Made by a program: the position numbers and the translations under genes
The notes under the pieces: generated by a model
The model's database searches: none
What the model was told of the DNA's origin: nothing
The model's input: the letters and a program-made list of their open reading frames with translations, nothing else
Origin: Syntrophus gentianae
Lineage (GTDB): Bacteria > Desulfobacterota > Syntrophia > Syntrophales > Syntrophaceae
DNA: 64,000 bases
Direction of reading: 5' to 3'
NCBI RefSeq assembly: GCF_900109885.1
Contig: NZ_FOBS01000006.1
Span: forward strand, 1-64,000
Shown: piece after piece, positions 53,607 to 60,820 of the stretch
How positions within the stretch are numbered: the stretch's first letter is position 1
How the letters are laid out: every line of letters starts with the position of its first letter

Positions 53607-53711
53607 ATTATTTACCTCTTCCTTCAGACTTAAGGATTTCGGGCCGGAGGAATAGGGAGCGGAAGATTCTGGTCCCCAATCCCGCTGGCATCAATCCGCT
53701 AAGCTTGGTTT

Positions 53712-54206
53712 TTATTCATATTCATCCAGAACCGCTTTCATCTTCTGCGCCTTTATCCGGCCATGGACATTTTCGTCCACCACGATGACCGGGGCAAGAC
53801 CGCAGGCGCCTAGACAGCGGACCGTCTCATAGGTGAAACGCCGATCCTCTGTCGTTTCCCCTTCCCCGATGTGATAATTTTTCTCCATATTTTCCGCGAG
53901 GGCCTTTCCTCCGCGGCAATAACAGGCGGTGCCGAGACAGACCCGCACCGTGTGGCGTCCCCGCGGTTCCATCGTAAAGAAGGAATAAAAAGTGACGACG
54001 CCGTAAACTTGGGCCAATGGCAGGTTAAGCCCCTCTGCGATCCTTTTCTGGACCGGGAGGGGGAGATACTCGAGAACCACCTGCGCCTCTTCCAGACAAG
54101 GAATGAGACCTCCGGGTTTCCCTTTAAAGCGGGCGATGATCTCGTCCAGCTTTGCTACCTGTTCCTCTGTGAACTCCTGAAGTAATTCGCTGTTTCCGTT
54201 CTCCAT
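53712..54206 (-). CDS. hydC: NuoE-like 24 kDa [2Fe-2S] subunit (hydrogenase HydC)
   Basis: 164 aa. The helical N-terminal domain (about 10-70) is followed by a thioredoxin-like domain, with VCLGTACYCRGGKALAE for two ligands and TVRCLGACGLAPVIVVDENVHG for the other two. This is the NuoE consensus. With the NuoF fusion and HydA it makes the electron path from NADH to the H-cluster. The position upstream of these genes matches HydCBA operons. Confidence 0.92.
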   Translation of the reverse strand: MENGNSELLQEFTEEQVAKLDEIIARFKGKPGGLIPCLEEAQVVLEYLPLPVQKRIAEGLNLPLAQVYGVVTFYSFFTMEPRGRHTVRVCLGTACYCRGGKALAENMEKNYHIGEGETTEDRRFTYETVRCLGACGLAPVIVVDENVHGRIKAQKMKAVLDEYE

Positions 54207-54231
54207 GAAAACTCTCCTCTCTAAAAGGATG

Positions 54232-54780
54232 TTACGCCGCTGCCCCGATGTCGCTCAGTCCCTCCATGATGTGCTCACGGAGAAAATTTACGACCTCCGG
54301 ATGGTTCAGCGGTACATCTTCTAATGCTTCTTTGATATTTCTGGTGTCGAGCAGGTATATCCTGCCTTGCACTTCGTGCCGATAGATGAGGTCGCTGCCT
54401 GGATTGCCCACAATAATCGCGATCAACACAGAGGGAATGTCGCCCATGGGTTGCCGATCGATATGGGAAAGGCCGAACTCGGCCGATATCACCGTTCCCA
54501 CGCCCGGCTTCGAACGCAGAATCATCTTACCTCCCGTCCTTTCCGCCGCATCGGAAAGGAGGGGGAGCCCCATGCCTATCCTTCTGACCTTTTTGGTCGT
54601 ATAAAAGGGATCAAGGGCCTTTTTCTGTTCTTCCGGCGACATGCCATGGCCGTTGTCGGTAATCCGCATCAGGAAGAGATCCCTTGTCTCGTCTTCCCGG
54701 ATCAGGATGCGGATCAGCTTCGCCCCCGCACGGATGGAGTTTTCGGCGATGTCCAGAATGTGAAGCGCCAGCTCCAGCAC
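54232..54780 (-). CDS. HATPase domain protein (histidine kinase-like ATPase)
   Basis: 182 aa. The GHKL motifs are HILDIAENSIRAGAK (N box), ITDNGHGMSPEEQ (G1) and RRIGMGLPLLSDAAERTGG (G2). No H-box or receiver is present. The C-terminal 60 residues are an unassigned extension (IYRHEVQGRIYLLDT). Such stand-alone ATPases occur in operons of [FeFe] hydrogenases in anaerobes and may be kinases of a partner-switching type. The gene follows the PHP gene with a four-base gap. Confidence 0.75.
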   Translation of the reverse strand: MLELALHILDIAENSIRAGAKLIRILIREDETRDLFLMRITDNGHGMSPEEQKKALDPFYTTKKVRRIGMGLPLLSDAAERTGGKMILRSKPGVGTVISAEFGLSHIDRQPMGDIPSVLIAIIVGNPGSDLIYRHEVQGRIYLLDTRNIKEALEDVPLNHPEVVNFLREHIMEGLSDIGAAA

Positions 54781-54784
54781 GATC

Positions 54785-55522
54785 CTACTCCAGGATGTAG
54801 CGGCCTTCTTTCTTCTGGAAGGCCATTTTCAATTCATTGGTTGTTGGTTCCTTCAGAAAGGCCCGGGTGATTCCCTTCCCGATATCACCGATCACATGGG
54901 AATCGGAAGATTCGATAAAGGCAAATCCTGCAAGTTCGGGATAAAGGCGACGTGCCTGGGCAATGCCGGTCCGGCTTGATATTTCAAGGGCATCCAGGGG
55001 GATGTTTTCGGGGATAAACCCAAGCTGTCCGAGGATGCTGAAGCTTTCCCTGTCGATATGGGCGGCGATGGCGATGCCGTTTTGCGCATGGATCTCGTCC
55101 ACAATCCGCTGAAGGGGAAGCTCCGTTGACCCGATCAGGAGTCGGTCACTCAACCCTTCCACTTCGTCATGATCGTTGACGATGGCCTGGCATCCAAAAT
55201 ACGCCTCGTCATTCTCTCCGGGCAGATGCCTGTAGACGAGGTCCTGTAATGTGCAGAGATTTTCAACCGTGTCAAAGAGCGCAAGGATATGCACTTCTTC
55301 ACTGCTCGTGATTTCCATGCCGGCAAATACAGTCAGCCCGGTTGTTTCCGCGGCCTTCATGACATAAGGGACGTTTTCAGATGCGTTGTGGTCGCAGATG
55401 GCGATGATATCCAGGCGCTTGGCAAGAGACATCGCAACGATGGCCCGGGGATAGAGGTCGAGATCAGCACATGGTGAGAGGCAGGTATGAACATGAAAGT
55501 CACAGCGGAACTCCCTGATCAT
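54785..55522 (-). CDS. PHP domain metal-dependent phosphoesterase-like protein
   Basis: 245 aa from ATG 55522, preceded by GAGGGG; an upstream in-frame reading has no conservation. Metal-site motifs are FHVHTCLSPCADLDLYP (9-25), IICDHNASENV, GMEITSSEEVHILALF, AAHIDRESF and IESSDSHVIGD. PHP proteins are phosphatases or exonuclease modules; this TrpH-like type acts on small phosphates in some cases. Its constant company with HATPase and hydrogenase genes suggests a regulatory or nucleotide-clearing job. It heads the minus-strand hydrogenase operon. Confidence 0.8.
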   Translation of the reverse strand: MIREFRCDFHVHTCLSPCADLDLYPRAIVAMSLAKRLDIIAICDHNASENVPYVMKAAETTGLTVFAGMEITSSEEVHILALFDTVENLCTLQDLVYRHLPGENDEAYFGCQAIVNDHDEVEGLSDRLLIGSTELPLQRIVDEIHAQNGIAIAAHIDRESFSILGQLGFIPENIPLDALEISSRTGIAQARRLYPELAGFAFIESSDSHVIGDIGKGITRAFLKEPTTNELKMAFQKKEGRYILE

Positions 55523-55636
55523 CGGTGGAACCCCTCGCGAACGGCTACTGTCCTCCCCGGGGTAAGGCATACTGCGAATGGTCACAAAAAAGACGGCCCT
55601 CCCCCTTTGTGCCGCTTCTTTACTATCAATTCTTGG

Positions 55637-55674
55637 TTTAGTCAATCATTTAGTCAATCATTAAATGATCATTT
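55637..55674. promoter_or_regulatory. Repeat-bearing control region between the PHP and [2Fe-2S] genes
   Basis: TTTAGTCAATCA is repeated twice head-to-tail (55637-55648 and 55649-55660), followed by the palindrome AAATGATCATTT (55663-55674). On the minus strand each direct repeat contains TTGACT, usable as a -35 box for the PHP/hydrogenase operon. The region lies between two divergent operons and may bind a shared regulator. Confidence 0.5.
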
Positions 55675-55694
55675 TGTGATTAATAATTGAACAA

Positions 55695-55721
55695 TTGATT
55701 TTTTAGGCATTTCTATATAAT
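55695..55721 (+). promoter_or_regulatory. Candidate sigma-70-type promoter for the sensory hydrogenase operon
   Basis: TTGATT, then TATAAT at 55716-55721 with a 15-base spacer. The perfect -10 lies 75 bases upstream of the first gene at 55796. The spacer is short, so activity is uncertain. A hairpin follows in the leader. Confidence 0.45.
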
Positions 55722-55727
55722 TAGCTT

Positions 55728-55756
55728 AGAACCGATATTGAAAGTCGGCCGGTTCT
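55728..55756 (+). promoter_or_regulatory. Leader hairpin upstream of the [2Fe-2S] protein gene
   Basis: AGAACCG and CGGTTCT pair across a 15-base loop. No T-run follows on either strand. It sits in the presumed 5' leader and may be an operator or an mRNA structure. Confidence 0.4.
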
Positions 55757-55795
55757 TTGCTTATTAAAAATTGAATTCAGGGGAATGGGTGCGCA

Positions 55796-56071
55796 ATGCT
55801 TCTTGTTACCATTTGTGTCGGCAGTTCCTGCTCGATCCGCGGTTCGGATGAACTGGCATCTGAAATCCAGCGTTTCATTGAGAAGGAAAATTTGGCGGAC
55901 AGCATAGAGATTGTAGGAGCTTTCTGTATGGATGCCTGTTCAAAAGGGGTGTCCATCCGCGTCGGAGAACGCCAGTTCAGCGGCATTCTCCCTGAAGATG
56001 CCGAGTCCTTTTTTTACAGAGAGATTATGAGCTGTATCGACGGGCAGGCCGAAGGAAAACAAAACGATTAA
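55796..56071 (+). CDS. Small thioredoxin-like [2Fe-2S] protein
   Basis: 91 aa. ICVGSSCSIRGSDEL and GAFCMDACSKG give four cysteines in the C-x4-C and C-x3-C pattern of NuoE-like ferredoxins. The rest is a short thioredoxin-like fold. It precedes the sensory hydrogenase gene by 43 bases and is the first gene of the divergent operon. It could deliver electrons to, or take them from, the sensor. The AGGGGA upstream is a modest ribosome-binding site. Confidence 0.8.
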   Translation: MLLVTICVGSSCSIRGSDELASEIQRFIEKENLADSIEIVGAFCMDACSKGVSIRVGERQFSGILPEDAESFFYREIMSCIDGQAEGKQND

Positions 56072-56114
56072 GGGGGGGGATTTCCTGAAGTCAGGATTCC
56101 CTTAAGGATTATCT

Positions 56115-57833
56115 ATGAATGAGGTTATCATCATCACCAATCCGGAACGCTGCCGTGACTGTTATCGCTGTGTCCGCAGCTGCGAGTTGAAGGCCATCCG
56201 AGTCAAGGATGGTCATGTGCAGGTTGTTCCGGAACTTTGCATCACCTGCGGTATCTGTGTCCGTGTCTGTCCCCAGAAGGCAAAGGATGTCCGTAGCACG
56301 GCGACCCTGGAGATCAAGCAGGCGAGGCTGGAAGGAAAGCGTCTGATCGCGTCGGTTGCACCATCCGCGCCGGCCTACTTCGGGTTCAACCATTTTTCAG
56401 AAATGGAGAGCGTCTTGAAATCGCTGGGATTTCATGCCGCGGAGGAAACCGCCGTCGGTGCGGAAATCGTTGGTCTGGCCCATCGGGAGTACATGGAGCA
56501 AAGACCGGAACACCGGCCGGTCATCACCTCATCCTGTCCGGTGGTCGTCAATCTGATCGAACAGTATCATCCCGACCTGATTCCTTACCTCGCCCCGATC
56601 GTTTCTCCGATGATCGCGCATGGGCGGTTGCTGGCGCAGAAATACGGACCCGATGCCTATATCGTCTTCATCGGTCCCTGTCTCGCGAAGAAACGGGAGA
56701 TTTTTGACGAGCCTGTAGCGGGTGTGATTCACGCGGCCCTGACCTTTCGGGGGCTCCAGGCATGGCTTCAAGAGGAAGGAATAACCTGGCCGGAAAAGGA
56801 AGGGATCCAGGAGGAACCTCAAGAGGAGGCCGTTGCCCGGCTTTTCCCCATCGAAGGGGGGCTGATCGGCACGGCGAGGATGAACACGGATGTTTTGAAT
56901 AATTCCGTCGTCATCACGACCGGATTGGAGGCTTGCCAGGATGTGCTCAATGAGATCCGGGCGGGGCAGTTGCGGGGCGTTCAACTGGTCGAGTTGATGG
57001 CCTGCAAGGGGGGGTGCATTAATGGGCCGGTCATGGCGGACGTGCCGGGCGGCATGTTTCTGGCCCGGAAAAAAGTTATGGATTATCAGGCATACCGTCA
57101 ACCCTTCCCGTCTATTCCCAGGGAGAAATGGCCCGTTCTCGCGCGAACCTATACGGATAAGAAAATCATCCTCCCTGAATTCAGCGAAGAGCAGATCCAG
57201 GAGGTTTTACATCGTGTCAACAAATATTCTCCCGAGGATGAGTTGAACTGCGGCGCCTGCGGCTATTCAAGCTGCCGGGAAAAGGCCATTGCGGTTCTTC
57301 GCGGCATGGCGGAGGTGACGATGTGCGTCCCTTATATGAGAAACCGGTCCGAATCCCTGCGGCAGGTGGTTATGGATGTTTCTCCGAACGCCATTGTCAT
57401 CATCGACGACAAGTTGACCATCCAGGATATGTCGCCTTCGGCGGAACAGCTCTTCAAGTGTTCCCTCTCGGATATAAAAGGGAAACCGTTGTCCGACATG
57501 GTTTCCGAAGTTCGTGATTTTATCTCGGTCCGCGATACGGGATCGCCCGCCATCGCCAGGGTTGCCCGGCTGAGAGACGATATCGTCGTGGAGCAGAGCA
57601 TCGTCCGCATCGAAGGTCAACCGCTGCTGGTTGCAATGATGCGGGATATTACGGAACAGGATCGGGAACGGAAGAGGTTTGAAACCCTCAGGGAGAAAAC
57701 GCTGGAACAGACACGGGAGGTTGTCCGCAAGCAGATGCGCGTTGCCCATGAAATCGCTCATCTCCTTGGCGAAACAACAGCGGAAAGCAAGATGATCATC
57801 TCTCATCTGACGAAACTCCTGGAAGAGGAATAG
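56115..57833 (+). CDS. PAS-containing sensory [FeFe]-hydrogenase-like protein (HydS-type)
   Basis: 572 aa. Two [4Fe-4S] clusters (CRDCYRCVRSC, 13-23; CITCGICVRVC, 42-52) lead into an H-cluster domain with L1 TSSCPV (138-143), L2 IGPCLAKK and L3 LMACKGGCINGP. A further cysteine cluster domain (LNCGACGYSSCREK, about 377) is followed by a PAS domain (about 415-510) and a coiled-coil tail. This order defines the sensory HydS group. The first residue of the L1 cysteine pair, used for proton transfer in catalytic enzymes, is Ser140, implying slow turnover suited to sensing. Confidence 0.9.
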   Translation: MNEVIIITNPERCRDCYRCVRSCELKAIRVKDGHVQVVPELCITCGICVRVCPQKAKDVRSTATLEIKQARLEGKRLIASVAPSAPAYFGFNHFSEMESVLKSLGFHAAEETAVGAEIVGLAHREYMEQRPEHRPVITSSCPVVVNLIEQYHPDLIPYLAPIVSPMIAHGRLLAQKYGPDAYIVFIGPCLAKKREIFDEPVAGVIHAALTFRGLQAWLQEEGITWPEKEGIQEEPQEEAVARLFPIEGGLIGTARMNTDVLNNSVVITTGLEACQDVLNEIRAGQLRGVQLVELMACKGGCINGPVMADVPGGMFLARKKVMDYQAYRQPFPSIPREKWPVLARTYTDKKIILPEFSEEQIQEVLHRVNKYSPEDELNCGACGYSSCREKAIAVLRGMAEVTMCVPYMRNRSESLRQVVMDVSPNAIVIIDDKLTIQDMSPSAEQLFKCSLSDIKGKPLSDMVSEVRDFISVRDTGSPAIARVARLRDDIVVEQSIVRIEGQPLLVAMMRDITEQDRERKRFETLREKTLEQTREVVRKQMRVAHEIAHLLGETTAESKMIISHLTKLLEEE

Positions 57834-57838
57834 GCCCA

Positions 57839-59017
57839 ATGAGGCAGGTCATCGAATTTTCGTGGAACAGTCTGACCAAAGCCGGTGAAGAGCTTTGCGG
57901 AGATTCCGTCGTCATCCGGACCGGCAGGGATTTCTTCGTCGCTGTCCTTTCCGACGGTCTGGGCAGCGGTGTCAAGGCCAATATCCTGTCCACCCTGACG
58001 GCGGAGATCGCTGCCCGGATGTTCGAGTCGGGCGGTTCGGTAGAAGAGGTCATGCAGACCCTGGTGGATACCCTGCCGGAGTGCAGCGTGCGGAAGCTGG
58101 CTTATGCGACCTTTGCCGTCTTGATGGTTTATAATGGAAGGGATGCCCATCTGGTGGAATTTGATTCGCCGCCCATGATCCTGATTCGGCAGAATAAGCT
58201 GACTTCTCTGCCCCTGGAGAAGAGGGAGGTCAAGGGCCGGGTCATTCGAGAGGCCCACTTCGAGATCCAGGAAAATGATGTCATGGTTCTGATCAGCGAT
58301 GGCTATGAGCATGCGGGACTGGGGGGCATCTTTCGACTGGGTTGGGGATGGAAAAGCATCGCCCAGGCGGTGCAGCGGTTTGTTCAGGCAGGGGTGGATG
58401 CGGTTCAGCTGACACAGGCCCTTTCCCGGACCTGCATGAAGTTCGATGACGACAAGCCGGGGGACGACTCAACCGTCATCAGCATGAGGGTGCGGCCGGC
58501 TGTCTCCGTCTGTATTCTCACCGGACCGCCGAACAATAAGGAACTGGATGCCTTTGCCGTTTCCCGCCTGATGAATGCCGAAGGGTACAAGCTGATCTGC
58601 GGCGGATCTACGGCGCAAATGGCTGCCCGTGTCCTGGATAAAAAATTGGAGGTGGAATGGGTTCCCCCCTGGAAAAGGACAGAGGCTTCTCAGAAGAAGA
58701 AAAAAGGTTCGCCCCCGACGGCCCTGTTAAGCGGCGTCGACCTCGTAACGGAGGGGATCCTGACCCTCGGGCAGACGGTTGAAATTCTGCGCCACGCCAA
58801 GACGATTCATGATCTTCCCAAGGATGCGGACCCGGCCACCCGGTTGGCGCGCTATCTTCTCAGTGCGGATGATATCCATATGATTGTCGGAACGGCAGTC
58901 AATCCCAACCAGATTGCCGATCTCGTCCGTGGGGAGCCCATGAGGATGGTCTATATCCGGGATCTCGTTCAAGAGCTAACCAAACGGGACAAGCAGGTGA
59001 CGCTGGAAACGGTCTAA
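57839..59017 (+). CDS. SpoIIE-type (PP2C) protein phosphatase
   Basis: 392 aa. Metal-binding Asp/Gly motifs appear in AVLSDGLGSGVKANI (about residue 38), FAVLMVYNGRDAHLVEFDSPP, MVLISDGYEHAGLGG and CMKFDDDKPGDDSTVISM. The C-terminal 170 residues are an additional unassigned domain, including AVSRLMNAEGYKLICGGSTAQMAARV. It would dephosphorylate a phospho-Ser/Thr partner such as an STAS-type antagonist. It starts five bases after the sensory hydrogenase gene, implying direct functional linkage. Confidence 0.9.
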   Translation: MRQVIEFSWNSLTKAGEELCGDSVVIRTGRDFFVAVLSDGLGSGVKANILSTLTAEIAARMFESGGSVEEVMQTLVDTLPECSVRKLAYATFAVLMVYNGRDAHLVEFDSPPMILIRQNKLTSLPLEKREVKGRVIREAHFEIQENDVMVLISDGYEHAGLGGIFRLGWGWKSIAQAVQRFVQAGVDAVQLTQALSRTCMKFDDDKPGDDSTVISMRVRPAVSVCILTGPPNNKELDAFAVSRLMNAEGYKLICGGSTAQMAARVLDKKLEVEWVPPWKRTEASQKKKKGSPPTALLSGVDLVTEGILTLGQTVEILRHAKTIHDLPKDADPATRLARYLLSADDIHMIVGTAVNPNQIADLVRGEPMRMVYIRDLVQELTKRDKQVTLETV

Positions 59018-59033
59018 TAAGGAAGGACGCTCT

Positions 59034-59546
59034 TCATTCGTCATGAACAATCACCTTTCCTCTTAAATTCTTTAATGCCGGCCTTCGCGGCAGGGAGAGC
59101 CGGATGGTTGTTCCCGTTGGGCCCTGAGAGGGATCGGCATTGGATTTAACGGTCAGTCCCCCCCCATGGGCCTTGACAACCCCGTAGACAGTGGGCATCC
59201 CCAGTCCGGTTCCCTCTCCAGCCGGCTTGGTGGTAAAAAACGGTGTAAACAGAAGATCCAGATGTTCTGCCGAGATGCCCCGGCCCGTATCGCGAATCGT
59301 CAGGAAAATCGAGCTTGAGTCGTCTCCAACGAGAATCTGCAGCAGGCCGCCGCCAGGCATGGCTTCCACGGCATTCATTTCAAGCTCCAGCAAGACTTTA
59401 ACAATGCGCTCATGATCAATCCATACGGTTTCATCGACGAGACGGTATAAAACTTCAAGATGGACGGCGTCGGGTCTCTCAAGTGCGTTCACGCTATCGT
59501 CGACGATCTTCCGGATGCTGGTTTCCCGTAATTTCAAACCCTGCAC
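59034..59546 (-). CDS. HATPase domain protein lacking a phosphoacceptor domain
   Basis: 170 aa. GHKL motifs are LELEMNAVEAMPGGG (N box), IRDTGRGISAEH (G1) and GEGTGLGMPTVYGVVKAHGG (G2). It begins directly with a short helix and has no HisKA His. It could be a cut-down histidine kinase or a stand-alone kinase/ATPase. It converges with the phosphatase gene (16-base gap). Codon use and surroundings give no sign of decay, but the absent H-box makes a remnant possible. Confidence 0.65.
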   Translation of the reverse strand: MQGLKLRETSIRKIVDDSVNALERPDAVHLEVLYRLVDETVWIDHERIVKVLLELEMNAVEAMPGGGLLQILVGDDSSSIFLTIRDTGRGISAEHLDLLFTPFFTTKPAGEGTGLGMPTVYGVVKAHGGGLTVKSNADPSQGPTGTTIRLSLPRRPALKNLRGKVIVHDE

Positions 59547-59641
59547 GAGTTTTATCCTTTCTGAATCCTGAAGCTACTGAGGAACGCTTCGAATTTCCCT
59601 TGTTCGCTTTTAGCATGGCTTCAACCGGAAGAACACATAAT

Positions 59642-59770
59642 TTAATACCGAGTCGCCTTCATTCGGCTAACGGCGTTGGCTTCGGCGTCAGCTCCTCGAC
59701 GTATCATCTATACGACTGCGTCGCCTCCTCCTTGCCGCCTTGTTAGCCTTTTGAATGCAACTTGGTATAA
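59642..59770. mobile_element. MITE-like palindromic repeat, long copy
   Basis: 129 bases. The left end is TTAATACCGAGTCGCCTTCA then TTCGGCTAAC; the right end reverse-complements to TTATACCAAGTTGCATTCAA then AAGGCTAAC. These are imperfect inverted repeats of about 29 bases. The interior (TCGACGTATCATCTATACGA and CGCCTCCTCC) is absent from the short copy at 12487-12567, which lies in the opposite orientation. It sits in a 423-base gene-free stretch (59547-59969). Confidence 0.75.
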
Positions 59771-59814
59771 GGGAGAATTTCAAAGGATCCGCTCCTGGAA
59801 GTCAACGACAAGGA

Positions 59815-59843
59815 TTGACAAGAGGGGCATAATGCTCTATAGC
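59815..59843 (+). promoter_or_regulatory. Sigma-70-type promoter upstream of the first DRTGG gene
   Basis: TTGACA (59815-59820), a 17-base spacer and TATAGC (59838-59843). It is the best promoter match in the window. The leader to the ATG at 59970 would be about 120 bases. It probably drives 59970-62577. Confidence 0.65.
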
Positions 59844-59969
59844 CGTTATCTTGAAGAGAAATGGTAATGTAGGAGTATGACTTCGCTCAGGAAAGATAAG
59901 ACCACATTAACAGGGGCTTTTCCCGAAATCGGATGATATGCCACAACAAGCCGCTGATGGACTTAATAC

Positions 59970-60335
59970 ATGAACATAAGGGATATAAAAGAAATTCTAG
60001 AAGCGCAGTTGCTTTGCGGAGATGACTGCATTGAGCATGAGGTAAGAGGCTGTTTTGCCTGTGATCTCATCAGCGAAATGCTCCTCCATATCAAGCCTGG
60101 CTCACTCCTTGTCACATCGCTGTTAAACGCCCATGTCGTTCACACGGCCCACGTCATGGATGCCAGTGGCGTTGTCTTTGCCGGTGGGAAAAAACCCAAT
60201 GAAACGATTCTCGCCAATGCCCAGCAGAATGGAATTCCTATTCTATCCACGTCCCTTCTCATTTTTGAGATCTGCGGACGGCTTTTTGTAAATGGCGTGC
60301 ACCAGGACAACCTAACACCGGTTAGCGGAGATTAA
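59970..60335 (+). CDS. DRTGG domain protein
   Basis: 121 aa. ACDLISEMLLHIKPGSLLVTSLLNAHVVHTAHVM and AGGKKPNETILANAQQNGIPILSTSLLIFEI match the DRTGG fold, seen in phosphotransacetylase and CobB-like proteins and as small proteins beside [FeFe] hydrogenases. The DRTGG signature itself is not conserved here. A regulatory nucleotide-binding role has been proposed for the fold but is unproven. It is nine bases before the RsbW-like gene. Confidence 0.75.
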   Translation: MNIRDIKEILEAQLLCGDDCIEHEVRGCFACDLISEMLLHIKPGSLLVTSLLNAHVVHTAHVMDASGVVFAGGKKPNETILANAQQNGIPILSTSLLIFEICGRLFVNGVHQDNLTPVSGD

Positions 60336-60343
60336 ACTAACCT

Positions 60344-60802
60344 ATGGCGGACCGCGATGCTTCCACTCCGCAGATTACCATGGAATTTCCCATTGAAGAG
60401 AAGGATTTCTTCATGGCCGGAGAGTCTGCCTCACGAGTAAAAAAGATATTGCAGCAACTTGGTTTAAACCAGGATATCATCCGGCGGGTGGCTATCATCA
60501 TCTATGAGGCGGCCATGAACGTTGCGATCCATGGAAGTCATGGCCAGCTTGCGGTCCATGTCGACCCGAAGGCCATCTATGTTTCGACGGAGGATGAGGG
60601 CGCCGGAATTCCCGATATTGATCTGGCCATGCAGGAAGGGTACTCCACGGCCACGGACGAGATAAGAGAGATGGGCTTCGGCGCCGGAATGGGGCTGCCC
60701 AATATCAAGCAGAACTCCGACGAACTTGTTGTTGAGTCGAAAGTCAACGTAGGGACAATCCTCAAAGCCATAGTCTATTTTAATTCCGTAACCGGCGTTT
60801 AG
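60344..60802 (+). CDS. RsbW-like anti-sigma factor serine kinase (HATPase)
   Basis: 152 aa. The GHKL motifs of the anti-sigma kinase type are AIIIYEAAMNVAIHGSHG (about 46-63), TEDEGAGIPDIDLAM and GFGAGMGLPNIKQNSDEL. In partner switching, such kinases phosphorylate an STAS antagonist and a SpoIIE phosphatase reverses it; the phosphatase is encoded just upstream, but no STAS gene was found here. It is followed after 18 bases by the second sensory hydrogenase gene. Confidence 0.85.
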   Translation: MADRDASTPQITMEFPIEEKDFFMAGESASRVKKILQQLGLNQDIIRRVAIIIYEAAMNVAIHGSHGQLAVHVDPKAIYVSTEDEGAGIPDIDLAMQEGYSTATDEIREMGFGAGMGLPNIKQNSDELVVESKVNVGTILKAIVYFNSVTGV

Positions 60803-60820
60803 GCAGTGGAGGCGCATAGG

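Noticed and set aside
55674-55694. Possible Rex operator (TTGTGA ... GAACAA)
   Set aside because: The half-sites are separated by too many bases and the right half is imperfect, so it does not match the 18-base consensus.
59877-59936. Possible leader peptide upstream of the first DRTGG gene
   Set aside because: The AGGAG is only one base from the ATG and the peptide has no regulatory codon run.
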